Positions 6,731 through 14,154 of a DNA stretch of 18,502 bases are shown here, piece by piece; the first letter of the stretch is position 1, and each line of letters opens with the position of its first letter. The position numbers were made by a program, and so were the translations under genes. The notes below the pieces were generated by a model. It did not search any database. It was not told the DNA's origin and saw only the letters and a program-made list of their open reading frames with translations. Source of the stretch: an uncultured Eubacteriaceae bacterium (lineage in GTDB: Bacteria; Bacillota; Clostridia; Eubacteriales; Eubacteriaceae); contig CANQOZ010000015.1 in the NCBI GenBank assembly GCA_947625585.1, forward strand, positions 1 to 18,502. Direction: 5' to 3'.

Positions 6731-8434
6731 TCAATCGTTACGGCTCATTTTTAAACTTTGAGCTTGATCTAACATTTCTATTGCACTTTGTTTTGTTAAT
6801 TCTGTGACTTGAGCTCCTCCGAGCATCCTAGCTAGTTCTAAAGGTCTTTGTTCAGCTTCTAGTTGCTTAAATTTAACTTCCGTATTCTCATCTTCACTTA
6901 TTTTTTCTACAACAAATTGATTATCTGCCATAGCTGCTATTTGAGGTAAGTGAGTAATACATATGATTTGTCTCTTTTCTGCTAAACTATTCATTTTTTC
7001 AGCTACAACCTGAGCAGTTCTTCCAGAAATCCCAGTATCTATTTCATCAAATATTAAGGTCTCTACCTGGTCTTTTTCTCCAAAGATGCCCTTAATTGCT
7101 AACATAATTCTAGAAATTTCCCCTCCTGAAGCTACTTTCTTTAATTCAGCAGGTTCAATTCCTGGATTTACTGAAATTAGAAAATCAACTTTATCTTGTC
7201 CATTTGGACTAATGATGTCATTATCAGTTTCAAGTCTAATTTCCACCCTGGCTTTTTCCATAGCTAAATCTTTTAATTCTTGCTCTAGTTCTGCTTTTAA
7301 CTTTTTAGCTGACTGAGACCTTTGGTCACTTAAACTATGAGCCACTAAATTGTAATCGTTTCTTGTTTTATTATATTCTATTTTTGAAGTCTCTAATAAA
7401 TAATCTGAGTTTTCATAAAGATTTATTTTTTCTTCTAACTCATCAGCAAACTTTAAGACTTCCTCAATGTTTTCTCCATATTTACCTTTAAGTTCGTCTA
7501 TTTTACTTAACCGCTCTTGTATTTGATTTAATTCATCTGGATTAAAATCGAGCTTATCGAGATAACTTGATAAGTCATAAGATAATGAGTTAAATTCAGA
7601 AAGAATATTATTAACTTGATCATTATAGGGTTTAAAGTAAGAGTCGATTCCACTTAACTTATTAATCTGTACTGCTAATGCTTCAAGTTGATCTGATAAT
7701 GAACCGCTTTCCTCATCATTTCCACTAAGAAGACTGTCAGTAATACTAGTTTCATTAAAAAGTAATTCTTGCTTACTTAATTCCTTTACTCTTGCTTGAA
7801 GCTCTTCTTCTTCATTTTTAGATAAATTTGCTTCTCTAATTTCCTTTAATTGAAATTGATTTATTGAATGAGCTCTTTTTGCTTCCTTAGAATCCATTTG
7901 AAGTTGCCGTATTTTATTAGCTAAATCTTTAAGTTTTAAAGCTTGTTCTCGAACATTTGCTAGAGAATTTAAAAGTTCTTTTCCGCCATATAGATCAAGT
8001 AATTCCCTTTGAGTTTCCGATTTAAATAAGGAGACATGTTCGTGTTGAGAATGAATATCAACTAGGAAAGTCCCTAATTCATTAAAAAGTGTTAATGGTA
8101 CATTTGTTCCATTAACTAAACTAGTACTTCTTCCTCCTTTAGTTATTTTTCTAGTTAAAATCAAATTATCATCAAAGTCTATTCCATATTTATCTAAAAT
8201 CTCTTTGACTTTATCTTTATTTTCAACTGAAAACTGCCCGGAAACAATCATTTTATCTTTACCATTTCGAATGTTTCCACGTTTAGCTCTAGCTCCTAAA
8301 AGAAGTGAAATAGCATCAATTATTATTGACTTACCAGCTCCCGTTTCACCTGTAATTACATTTAAACCATCATTGAAATCGACATTAAGTTGACTAATTA
8401 GAGCGTAGTTTTGAATACTAATACTTTCAAGCAT
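6731..8434 (-). CDS. recN: DNA repair ATPase RecN
   Basis: This 567-aa SMC-like protein has Walker A GETGAGKS at 29-36, a conserved DIHSQHEH segment near 130, a long central coiled-coil arm (about 155-390), the ABC signature VASGGEISR, Walker B TLIFDEIDTGISG and the H-loop ICITHLPQIAAMAD. Length is normal for RecN. It acts in double-strand-break repair, tethering DNA for homologous recombination. The ATG directly follows the argR TAA, and its ribosome site (AAAGGTG) is made of the last argR codons, implying translational coupling. The argR-recN order is typical of Bacillota. Confidence 0.97.
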   Translation of the reverse strand: MLESISIQNYALISQLNVDFNDGLNVITGETGAGKSIIIDAISLLLGARAKRGNIRNGKDKMIVSGQFSVENKDKVKEILDKYGIDFDDNLILTRKITKGGRSTSLVNGTNVPLTLFNELGTFLVDIHSQHEHVSLFKSETQRELLDLYGGKELLNSLANVREQALKLKDLANKIRQLQMDSKEAKRAHSINQFQLKEIREANLSKNEEEELQARVKELSKQELLFNETSITDSLLSGNDEESGSLSDQLEALAVQINKLSGIDSYFKPYNDQVNNILSEFNSLSYDLSSYLDKLDFNPDELNQIQERLSKIDELKGKYGENIEEVLKFADELEEKINLYENSDYLLETSKIEYNKTRNDYNLVAHSLSDQRSQSAKKLKAELEQELKDLAMEKARVEIRLETDNDIISPNGQDKVDFLISVNPGIEPAELKKVASGGEISRIMLAIKGIFGEKDQVETLIFDEIDTGISGRTAQVVAEKMNSLAEKRQIICITHLPQIAAMADNQFVVEKISEDENTEVKFKQLEAEQRPLELARMLGGAQVTELTKQSAIEMLDQAQSLKMSRND

Positions 8435-8914
8435 TTATTCACCTTTTAAAGTCCTGAACTTTCTAATTATTTTATCAATGTCCGATTCCTCTCTAACAGA
8501 AACGAAAATAGTATCATCACCAGCTATAGTTCCGAGAACTGAACTCCAGTTAATAGTATCAATGGCATGTGCTGCGGCTTGAGCCATACCAGGTAAAGTT
8601 TTTATGACAATTAAAAAATTATTATGGTCTATGGAAACAACAGATTCTCTAAAAATAGTTTCGATTCTATTTACATAGTCCATTTCACTCATGTCATAAT
8701 CAAAACTTTCATATCCTATTCCAGGAAGTGAGAAATAACTGTCTCCTGATTTTGAACGAACCTTTATAAGGTTTAATTCTTTTATATCTCTGGAGATTGT
8801 AGCTTGAGCAGCTTTAAATCCTTCCTTTTCAAGTTCTTGAATTAACTCATTCTGATTATTTATTCTATTATTTTTTATTATTTCAACTATTTTGGTTTGG
8901 CGAGAATTTTTCAT
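8435..8914 (-). CDS. argR: arginine repressor ArgR/AhrC
   Basis: The 159-aa protein has an N-terminal winged helix (about 1-70) with the recognition-helix motif QATISRDI (37-44) and a C-terminal hexamerisation and arginine-binding domain with GTIAGDDTIFV (128-138), whose Asp pair contacts arginine. It represses arginine synthesis and can activate catabolism when arginine is abundant. Its ATG overlaps the nadK TGA (ATGA, 4-base overlap), so the two are translationally coupled. No arginine genes are in the window and I did not identify an ARG box here. Confidence 0.96.
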   Translation of the reverse strand: MKNSRQTKIVEIIKNNRINNQNELIQELEKEGFKAAQATISRDIKELNLIKVRSKSGDSYFSLPGIGYESFDYDMSEMDYVNRIETIFRESVVSIDHNNFLIVIKTLPGMAQAAAHAIDTINWSSVLGTIAGDDTIFVSVREESDIDKIIRKFRTLKGE

Positions 8915-9777
8915 ATTCTTAAGTCATATAATTTTGAACGAATGCGTTCAAAGTAGCTGGAGTCTTTTAAACGGTATAATTTTGTAATATATTTAGAGGC
9001 TTTTATTGTAATGAAGTCGTTTCCATCTAGGTGTAAATTGTCCTGTCCATCCATACTTACGATAATATGTTTTTGGTCAGGAGAAAAAGTTATCTTTAAT
9101 TCAATTGAATCAGGTAAAACGAATGGTCGATTACTTAAATTTTGAGGGTTAATAGGATTAACGATTAAAGTATGGGTTTCCGGATGGACAATTGGTCCAC
9201 TCGCAGCAAGAGAATAAGCAGTTGATCCAGTTGGTGTTGAGATAATTAAACCATCTGCCCTAAATATTTCAAGAATATTACCGTTTGCATCAACTTTTAA
9301 CTGCATTAAATTTAATTTACTATTTTTAATTACAATATCATTTAAAGCAATATAAGTTTTATTTTTTCCATTACCATAATAGATAGTACAATCTAACATT
9401 AATCGATTTTCTTGTATTACGTCACCCTTTAATAATTTTTCAATCAAATCATTATAACTAACTGCTTCACCTTCAGTTAAAAATCCTAATTTCCCTGCAT
9501 TTATTCCAAATAGTGGAACACCAAATTTTGCAGCTTTCCTACTAGCAGAGAGCATTGTTCCATCCCCTCCAAACACTATAATAAGGTCAGAGTCTTTAAA
9601 GAATTTTTTCTTTCCTACTTGTGATACAGATGGAATAAGTTCAATATCAAGCTGTCCTTTTAATAATACAGGTTCAATGCCTTTATCTTGAATTTTATCA
9701 ATTGCTTTTTTAGCAATATCAAAAACATCATATTTATCATTATTTATGTAAATTCCGATTCTTTTGAGTTGGTTCAT
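8911..9777 (-). CDS. nadK: NAD kinase
   Basis: The 288-aa protein has the NAD kinase motifs FGGDGTML (69-76), GINAGKLGFLTE (91-102) and DGLIISTPTGSTAYSLA (175-191). It phosphorylates NAD to NADP in the cytoplasm. The ribosome site is AGAGGA, 5 bases before ATG. It is the first gene after a terminator that separates it from tlyA. A TATAAT at 9874-9879 probably starts a nadK-argR-recN-pduL transcript with a leader of about 90 bases that contains an 8-codon open frame. Confidence 0.97.
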   Translation of the reverse strand: MNQLKRIGIYINNDKYDVFDIAKKAIDKIQDKGIEPVLLKGQLDIELIPSVSQVGKKKFFKDSDLIIVFGGDGTMLSASRKAAKFGVPLFGINAGKLGFLTEGEAVSYNDLIEKLLKGDVIQENRLMLDCTIYYGNGKNKTYIALNDIVIKNSKLNLMQLKVDANGNILEIFRADGLIISTPTGSTAYSLAASGPIVHPETHTLIVNPINPQNLSNRPFVLPDSIELKITFSPDQKHIIVSMDGQDNLHLDGNDFITIKASKYITKLYRLKDSSYFERIRSKLYDLRI

Positions 9778-9796
9778 TAAATTCCTCTGTTTTATT

Positions 9797-9823
9797 TTAA
9801 TCGAAATAATTAAACTTTTTCAT
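9797..9823 (-). CDS. possible leader peptide upstream of nadK
   Basis: An ATG at 9823 begins an 8-codon frame (MKKFNYFD) ending at TAA 9799-9797, 19 bases before the nadK ATG. An AGGAG lies about 20 bases upstream and a weaker CAGG nearer. The residues do not suggest an amino-acid-sensing leader. It could be chance in AT-rich DNA. Confidence 0.15.
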   Translation of the reverse strand: MKKFNYFD

Positions 9824-9873
9824 TACCTGTTAAAATATTTCTCCTAATAAGTAAAAATAATAATAAAAAATTA

Positions 9874-9902
9874 ATTATATAAGCACTAATCCACTTGGAT
9901 TA
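9874..9902 (-). promoter_or_regulatory. candidate nadK promoter with palindrome over the -35 region
   Basis: Minus-strand TATAAT lies at 9879-9874. Upstream is a weak TTAATC -35 that is part of the near-perfect palindrome TAATCCA-CT-TGGATTA (9887-9902). The palindrome could be an operator. It is also the only dyad between the tlyA terminator and nadK. Confidence 0.45.
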
Positions 9903-9918
9903 ATAAAGTTTGGAGAAA

Positions 9919-9943
9919 CGAAAAAATCCGGACAACCCGGATT
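9919..9943 (-). terminator. intrinsic terminator of tlyA
   Basis: On the minus strand AATCCGG (9943-9937) pairs with CCGGATT (9931-9925) around a GTTGT loop, followed by a run of six T. It begins 7 bases after the tlyA stop codon and separates tlyA from nadK. Confidence 0.88.
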
Positions 9944-9949
9944 ACCTTT

Positions 9950-10738
9950 TTAATTAACTACTTTTTCAATTTCATCTTTAAAATCTATTATTTCTTTAGG
10001 TGCTTTATTTAGAGTATGAACTAAAAATTCAACATTACCATTTGGTCCTTTTATTGGAGAAACATCAAGTCCAAGTACTGAAAATCCTTTTAACTGAATT
10101 TCATTTAAAATATTCTCTAAAACTTCTTTATGAACTTTTGAATCTCTAACAACTCCTTTTTTACCTACTTTACTTCTCCCAGCTTCAAATTGAGGTTTAA
10201 TTAGCCAAATTCCCATAGCTTCGTCTTTTGAAAACTCTTTTATTTTTTCTAATAATTTTGTTATTGATATAAAAGAAACATCCATGACACTTCCATCAAC
10301 TTTTTCAGGTAAACTTTCAAGATTACGGAAATTGGTTCTCTCCATTACAGTTACTCTAGGGTCATTCCTTAAAGAATAATCAAATTGACCATATCCAACA
10401 TCTATTGAATATACATGATTTGCTCCATTTTGGAGTAAACAATCAGTAAATCCACCAGTTGATGCTCCGATATCCATAAAAATTTTATCTTTTACTGGAA
10501 AGTCAAAAACTTTAATTCCTTTTTCTAATTTTAGCCCTCCACGAGAAACATAAGGATATAGAGGTTCCTTTATTTTAATTTTCTCTTTAGGATAATTTAC
10601 ATCAATCTGGCTTCCTGGTTTTTTAGCAGGAAAATTGTCAATTAAAACATCTCCTGCAAGAACTGCTTTTTTAGCTTTTTCTCTTGAAGAATAAAACTCA
10701 TTATTAAATAAATAAGTATCAAGACGGATTTTTTTCAT
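9950..10738 (-). CDS. tlyA: TlyA-family rRNA 2'-O-methyltransferase (hemolysin A-like)
   Basis: The 262-aa protein has an S4 RNA-binding domain at 1-60 and an FtsJ-like Rossmann methyltransferase with the SAM motif DIGASTGGFTD at 89-99. Later come DVSFISI and IKPQFEAG, typical of TlyA. Characterised mycobacterial TlyA methylates 16S and 23S rRNA riboses; in Firmicutes the exact target is less certain. It starts 16 bases after oapA. The bases before the ATG (AATTCAAATT) contain no Shine-Dalgarno, unlike recN, pduL or dnaK. In many Bacillota dxs precedes tlyA; here oapA and the OLE RNA occupy that side. Confidence 0.93.
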   Translation of the reverse strand: MKKIRLDTYLFNNEFYSSREKAKKAVLAGDVLIDNFPAKKPGSQIDVNYPKEKIKIKEPLYPYVSRGGLKLEKGIKVFDFPVKDKIFMDIGASTGGFTDCLLQNGANHVYSIDVGYGQFDYSLRNDPRVTVMERTNFRNLESLPEKVDGSVMDVSFISITKLLEKIKEFSKDEAMGIWLIKPQFEAGRSKVGKKGVVRDSKVHKEVLENILNEIQLKGFSVLGLDVSPIKGPNGNVEFLVHTLNKAPKEIIDFKDEIEKVVN

Positions 10739-10754
10739 AATTTGAATTATTTTT

Positions 10755-11333
10755 TTATCGATGGAAAATATTATTTACGTGTTCAAACAATACAGCAACA
10801 AATTTAATTATTTCTGTAGAGTTATTAAGAGCAAAATTCTTCCCTAATGCTTTACCACCTACAGTTAATGAAGCAATACAACCACTCATAATAAGGGAGA
10901 GTAAAACAGCATTAACTGTCGGAAAATATTGTAGGAATTGTGCTGAAATTGATACTCCAAGAGCTCCTGAAACAATACCACAAATATCACCGATTACATC
11001 ATTACAGATATTTGAAAATCTTGGAGCTGATTTAATTAATTTTACAGCCATTTTAGCTCCAAAAACCTTCTGAGCTGCCATTGAATTAAATGGCTTAGGC
11101 GATACAGCTGTTACGGCAACTCCAACTACATCTGAAACAACACCAAAAGCAATAATAAATATCAATATTAAAAATGAAAGTAATAATGGTGTATTGGCCA
11201 GTAAAATATCAGAGAGGTATGTAATTAAAATTGTTGATATTAATGTCGATATAGTAACAATAATTGTCCAGTTTCTGTTCTTTCTTTCCTGGATTTCTTT
11301 ATTGCTTAACTTAGGCTGGTCTTTTTTAGTCAT
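10755..11333 (-). CDS. oapA: OLE-associated membrane protein OapA
   Basis: The 192-aa (about 21 kDa) protein has a basic N-terminus (MTKKDQPKLSNKEIQERK) and about four membrane helices at roughly 22-42, 49-77, 112-135 and 138-157. Between helices 2 and 3 lies a polar cytoplasmic-type segment rich in conserved-looking residues: GVAVTAVSPKPF (71-82), FGAKMAVKLIKSAPRFSN (91-108) and CNDVIGDICG (110-119). Size, topology and position directly after the large RNA and before tlyA-nadK-argR-recN match OapA, the protein that holds OLE RNA at the membrane in Bacillus halodurans. It should bind the RNA encoded just upstream. The ATG lies only 4 bases after the U-tract of a hairpin and has no Shine-Dalgarno; an in-frame TAA upstream with no other start codon in between fixes this start. 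Confidence 0.85.
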   Translation of the reverse strand: MTKKDQPKLSNKEIQERKNRNWTIIVTISTLISTILITYLSDILLANTPLLLSFLILIFIIAFGVVSDVVGVAVTAVSPKPFNSMAAQKVFGAKMAVKLIKSAPRFSNICNDVIGDICGIVSGALGVSISAQFLQYFPTVNAVLLSLIMSGCIASLTVGGKALGKNFALNNSTEIIKFVAVLFEHVNNIFHR

Positions 11334-11396
11334 ATATAAAAAAAGATTATATTCTTTAAAACTTTATTTATCCATAAAGCTTTAAAAAATATAATC
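11334..11396 (-). terminator. 23-bp hairpin with U-run between OLE RNA and oapA
   Basis: Minus-strand bases 11396-11374 pair with 11367-11345 over 23 positions around a GGATAA loop. Only two pairs are G-U, and these would be A-C on the plus strand, so the fold is specific to minus-strand RNA. Seven U follow, then TATAT and the oapA ATG. It is built as an AT-rich intrinsic terminator, so it probably trims the RNA 3' end and limits oapA expression. Alternatively it could be a processing site. Confidence 0.75.
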
Positions 11397-11398
11397 AA

Positions 11399-11947
11399 AA
11401 AAGATGGTAACACATAGAATAAACTTTGCATCTTAGGTTCAGTAGGTTTTCCCAAGTAGATACTAAGACGTCGCCGTCAAAGCGGTTCCCCTTTAAATCT
11501 CTTCTGACATGTCACCATTGCCAGGACTGAATTGCCACTTAGCATGCACTGCAATCTTCTTTGTGCCTCATTCGAATAGTCTAGGAGATTTCCTCATCAG
11601 TCGAACTTAATCCTTAGCCTCTTTTGCAAATCAGGTTTCGGTGGCAATACTTTCAAAACATAGGCCATAGTTTATCAAGCTGTCACACCATCTACCTTTA
11701 TCACTCAAGGCAGGCTACTCTGTTTTAGGTAAAACAGGTTTTACCAAGCCAAAGACTGGTCTCCACGATACAAGGGTCGTCATTCATATGCCATTATGAA
11801 TTTGCCCCATATATCTTAACCCCCAAAAAACACCCTCAATTGGGCATTGAAAGCATTAATCAGGGACTTCATCGATTTGCCCTTCAACGGATTTTTAGCC
11901 CCGTCCTGTTGATCAAATCAACTGACTAGAATACTATACCATCTTTT
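11399..11947 (-). ncRNA. ole: OLE RNA (ornate, large, extremophilic), about 550 nt
   Basis: The 600-bp gap before oapA has no reading frame, is richer in G and C than its surroundings and is bounded by an 11-bp perfect closing helix: AAAAGATGGTA at the 5' end (11947-11937) and TACCATCTTTT at the 3' end (11409-11399). Internal stems include GTTGA/TCAAC (11908-11922) and two alternative hairpins at 11720-11745. A promoter with TATAAT lies just upstream and a U-run hairpin just downstream. OLE RNAs are about 600 nt, sit immediately upstream of oapA, and in B. halodurans lie in an operon with tlyA, argR and recN; the same neighbours follow here. Known OLE ribonucleoprotein complexes are membrane-bound and affect tolerance to cold, alcohol and Mg2+ and carbon/energy adaptation. 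The assignment relies on context and architecture, not on an alignment. Confidence 0.85.
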
Positions 11948-11951
11948 ATAT

Positions 11952-11979
11952 ATTATAACTCATTTTAAAATAATATCAA
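11952..11979 (-). promoter_or_regulatory. promoter of the OLE RNA
   Basis: Minus strand: TTGATA (11979-11974), a 16-bp spacer, TATAAT (11957-11952). Transcription would begin at about 11945, exactly at the base of the closing helix. It is one of the best consensus promoters in the window. Confidence 0.75.
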
Positions 11980-11993
11980 GTATTATTTTAAAA
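11963..11993. promoter_or_regulatory. 13-bp perfect inverted repeat over the OLE -35 element
   Basis: TTTTAAAATAATA (11963-11975) and TATTATTTTAAAA (11981-11993) flank five bases. The dyad covers the -35 element and most of the spacer of the OLE promoter and begins 17 bases after the msrB stop. It could be an operator, or a weak terminator for msrB, although no clean T-run follows. Confidence 0.55.
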
Positions 11994-12009
11994 AATATAG
12001 CTTTTTCTT

Positions 12010-12450
12010 TTATTTTACCTGATCTAGGTATTCACCGTATCCTTCTTCAACCATTTTATCTTTTGGAATAAACTTTAATGCAGCTGAATTAATGCAATAA
12101 CGTAAGCCACCTGATTCTAAGGGACCATCATCAAAAACGTGACCAAGATGGGAATTTCCTTCTTCAGAACGGACTTCGGTTCGAATCATTCCATGTGATA
12201 AATCTGTTTTCTCTTTAACAGCTGTTTTTTTGATTGGTTTTGAGAAAGAAGGCCAACCACAACCACTATGAAATTTATCACTAGAAGCAAATAACGGTTC
12301 ACCAGAAACAACATCGACATAAATACCAGGTTCATAAAAATTATCATATTTACCTGTAAATGGTCTTTCAGTACCATTTTCCTGAGTTACATAATATTCC
12401 TCAGGAGTTAACTTCTTTTTTAATTCTTCTTTAGTATATTGTTTTGACAT
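12010..12450 (-). CDS. msrB: peptide-methionine (R)-S-oxide reductase MsrB
   Basis: The 146-aa single-domain protein has GCGWPSF (63-69), HLGHVF (101-106) and RYCINSAAL (117-125). Cys119 is the catalytic position and Cys64 the likely resolving cysteine; their spacing of 55 matches Cys440/Cys495 of the Neisseria enzyme. The two CxxC zinc pairs of many MsrBs are missing (VVSGEPLF in place of the first), so this is a zinc-free form. It repairs methionine-R-sulfoxide in oxidised proteins using thioredoxin-type reductants. The ribosome site is AGGAG, 8 bases before ATG. A terminator of the preceding gene ends only about 33 bases upstream, leaving little room for a separate promoter. Confidence 0.96.
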   Translation of the reverse strand: MSKQYTKEELKKKLTPEEYYVTQENGTERPFTGKYDNFYEPGIYVDVVSGEPLFASSDKFHSGCGWPSFSKPIKKTAVKEKTDLSHGMIRTEVRSEEGNSHLGHVFDDGPLESGGLRYCINSAALKFIPKDKMVEEGYGEYLDQVK

Positions 12451-12483
12451 AAGTACTCTCCTACTTATTTAATATCCAAAAAG

Positions 12484-12509
12484 AAAAAAAGAACCACAAA
12501 ATGTGGTTC
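12484..12509 (-). terminator. intrinsic terminator after orf496
   Basis: Minus strand GAACCACA (12509-12502) pairs with TGTGGTTC (12498-12491) around a 3-base loop, followed by seven T. It lies about 107 bases after the orf496 stop and just before msrB. Confidence 0.9.
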
Positions 12510-12615
12510 AAAAATTGAAGGAGAAAATTAATTGATTTTCAAAAACAAACAGACTAATGTTTTATAAGTCTAACAATATTTTAGCACAATTCCTAGTGAA
12601 CTACAAGGAATTAAA

Positions 12616-14106
12616 TCAATCAAGTGATTCAATTGTAATTTCTTTTACGATTTCAGGTGAAGTTGAAATTATTTCCAGTTTGACACCTAAATCATCGTTA
12701 GTATCCATAGAATGTTCGAATTTCTTACCGACTTTTTTAGGAACACTCTCCATAAGTTCAAATATTAAATCACTATCAAAGGAAGCATCATCTTTCCATT
12801 CAGGATATAGTTTCTGATATCCAATATTATCTAAAAGATAATATATTAAACCTTCTATAGTTTCAGTTATTGGAGCTACTATACGAAATTCTCCAAAATC
12901 TTTAACTGAAGCTTTATATTCAACAGATCTAATATCATTTAGTTCAATAACATTATCTACAATTTCTTCTTGATTGTTTTCTTTATCTTCATTATTGAAA
13001 TCTTCGCTGAATTTATAGTAATTATTAACTAATCTTTTAGAAAAGGGTAGATCCATATCAATAATATCATTAAGAACTTTACCTAATTCATCAACATCTT
13101 CTTGAGTCATTTCCTGTTGATTATGTTCAATATCAAAAATTTCATCTTCAACAGTATCGAGTTCCGGTATTTCGTCTTCAAAAATTACAGTTACATTTAA
13201 CTTTTCGAATAAATCCTTAACAATACTTAATGTTTTTTTATCACGAATATGCACTTCATAAGGTAGAAGTTCAAATGTTAGTAAATCTTCAGCAAAATCA
13301 TGTAGAAATTCTTCAGGTTCATCAAGATAACTATGACGACACCCTATTGGTTCCATACATTCAGTAAAGTAATCATAAACTAACATCCCGTTTAAAAAGA
13401 ATGGCTCAGGACCTACTTCAGTAACAATTAGTGGAACAGATCCATAAATAAATTCCAAAGCAAAATTTCCTTTATAGCTATTCTGTTTTAATTTGCTTAG
13501 AAGAATTTCATCCTCGAAAATTAAATCTTTGTATTCCTCTTCTTTAGTTATATCTAAATTAATAGCTATTTGATCTACAACATAACCTTTATTTTTAGGT
13601 TTTACTAATGGAATAACCCCTCTGCCATTTATAACAGGTAGTTCTTGATAGAGATATTTTTCATGTCTGATATGGGATTTTGTTAAATCAGTTAACATAT
13701 CTAAAACTTGAACAATTTCTTCAGCTTCCTCTCCACTTACTCTTTCAGGTAATTGATGTGGATAATACCGTTGAAATGGTCCAGCATATTCATCTAAATC
13801 ATCATCAGGAAATCCCGGCATCTGAATTGATATATAATCCTGTGAAAAGAAGCTTTCAGCTTGTTTTAATCTATTATTCGTTTTTGGACTTTTTACATGT
13901 TTTTCAAATGTCGTAAATTGATCATCGTTTAAGAAAATATTTAAACGGTTTTCAAAATCAGAATTAATCTGAAAAATATAAACAATTTTATTTGGTCTAA
14001 GTTGGAGACCAAAAATGGAGAAATTCGGTAAAACCTCTTCATAATCTGTTTGAATTAACTTATCTAAGCTAGCTTCCAATCTACTATCTAAATTTTGGTT
14101 ATCCAT
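12616..14106 (-). CDS. uncharacterised 496-aa acidic protein downstream of dnaJ
   Basis: I do not recognise a family with confidence. The protein is soluble, with no signal peptide or membrane helix, and very acidic in the middle (about 310-390: repeated Glu/Asp, EDEIPELDTVEDEIFDIEH). The N-terminal two thirds (about 25-315) look like one globular domain. The stretch YEVHIRDKKTLSIVKDLF resembles DUF6930-type proteins (secretion-like name absent, function unknown), a weak match from memory. A second small domain begins at about 395 (SVEYKASVKDFGEFRI). No cysteine clusters, nucleotide-binding loop or catalytic motif stands out. The ribosome site is AGGA, 9 bases before ATG, directly after the U-tract of the dnaJ terminator. 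Co-expression with the chaperones by read-through is possible. In many Bacillota prmA occupies this position; this protein is not PrmA. Confidence 0.8.
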   Translation of the reverse strand: MDNQNLDSRLEASLDKLIQTDYEEVLPNFSIFGLQLRPNKIVYIFQINSDFENRLNIFLNDDQFTTFEKHVKSPKTNNRLKQAESFFSQDYISIQMPGFPDDDLDEYAGPFQRYYPHQLPERVSGEEAEEIVQVLDMLTDLTKSHIRHEKYLYQELPVINGRGVIPLVKPKNKGYVVDQIAINLDITKEEEYKDLIFEDEILLSKLKQNSYKGNFALEFIYGSVPLIVTEVGPEPFFLNGMLVYDYFTECMEPIGCRHSYLDEPEEFLHDFAEDLLTFELLPYEVHIRDKKTLSIVKDLFEKLNVTVIFEDEIPELDTVEDEIFDIEHNQQEMTQEDVDELGKVLNDIIDMDLPFSKRLVNNYYKFSEDFNNEDKENNQEEIVDNVIELNDIRSVEYKASVKDFGEFRIVAPITETIEGLIYYLLDNIGYQKLYPEWKDDASFDSDLIFELMESVPKKVGKKFEHSMDTNDDLGVKLEIISTSPEIVKEITIESLD

Positions 14107-14119
14107 ATCCTTAATTCCT

Positions 14120-14152
14120 AAAAAAGGCGATAAGTATTACCACCTATCGCCT
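14120..14152 (-). terminator. intrinsic terminator of dnaJ
   Basis: Minus strand AGGCGATA (14152-14145) pairs with TATCGCCT (14132-14125) around a 12-base loop and is followed by a T-run. It starts 2 bases after the dnaJ stop and ends at the ribosome site of orf496. Confidence 0.9.
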
Positions 14153-14154
14153 GA

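Noticed and set aside
11588..11600. CTGATGAG...GAAA on the minus strand inside the OLE RNA, resembling a hammerhead ribozyme core
   Set aside because: There is no proper stem II between the two core parts and no matching flanking stems or cleavage triplet. A kink-turn-like element of the OLE fold is a more likely, but unproven, explanation.
11399..11947. group II intron, RNase P RNA or tmRNA as the identity of the large RNA
   Set aside because: No domain V-like hairpin, no RNase P core motifs and no CCA-ended tRNA-like domain or tag frame were seen, while the gene neighbourhood fits OLE.
12557..12817. plus-strand 86-codon open frame overlapping the end of orf496
   Set aside because: It is mostly antisense to orf496, runs against the terminator direction and has no ribosome site.
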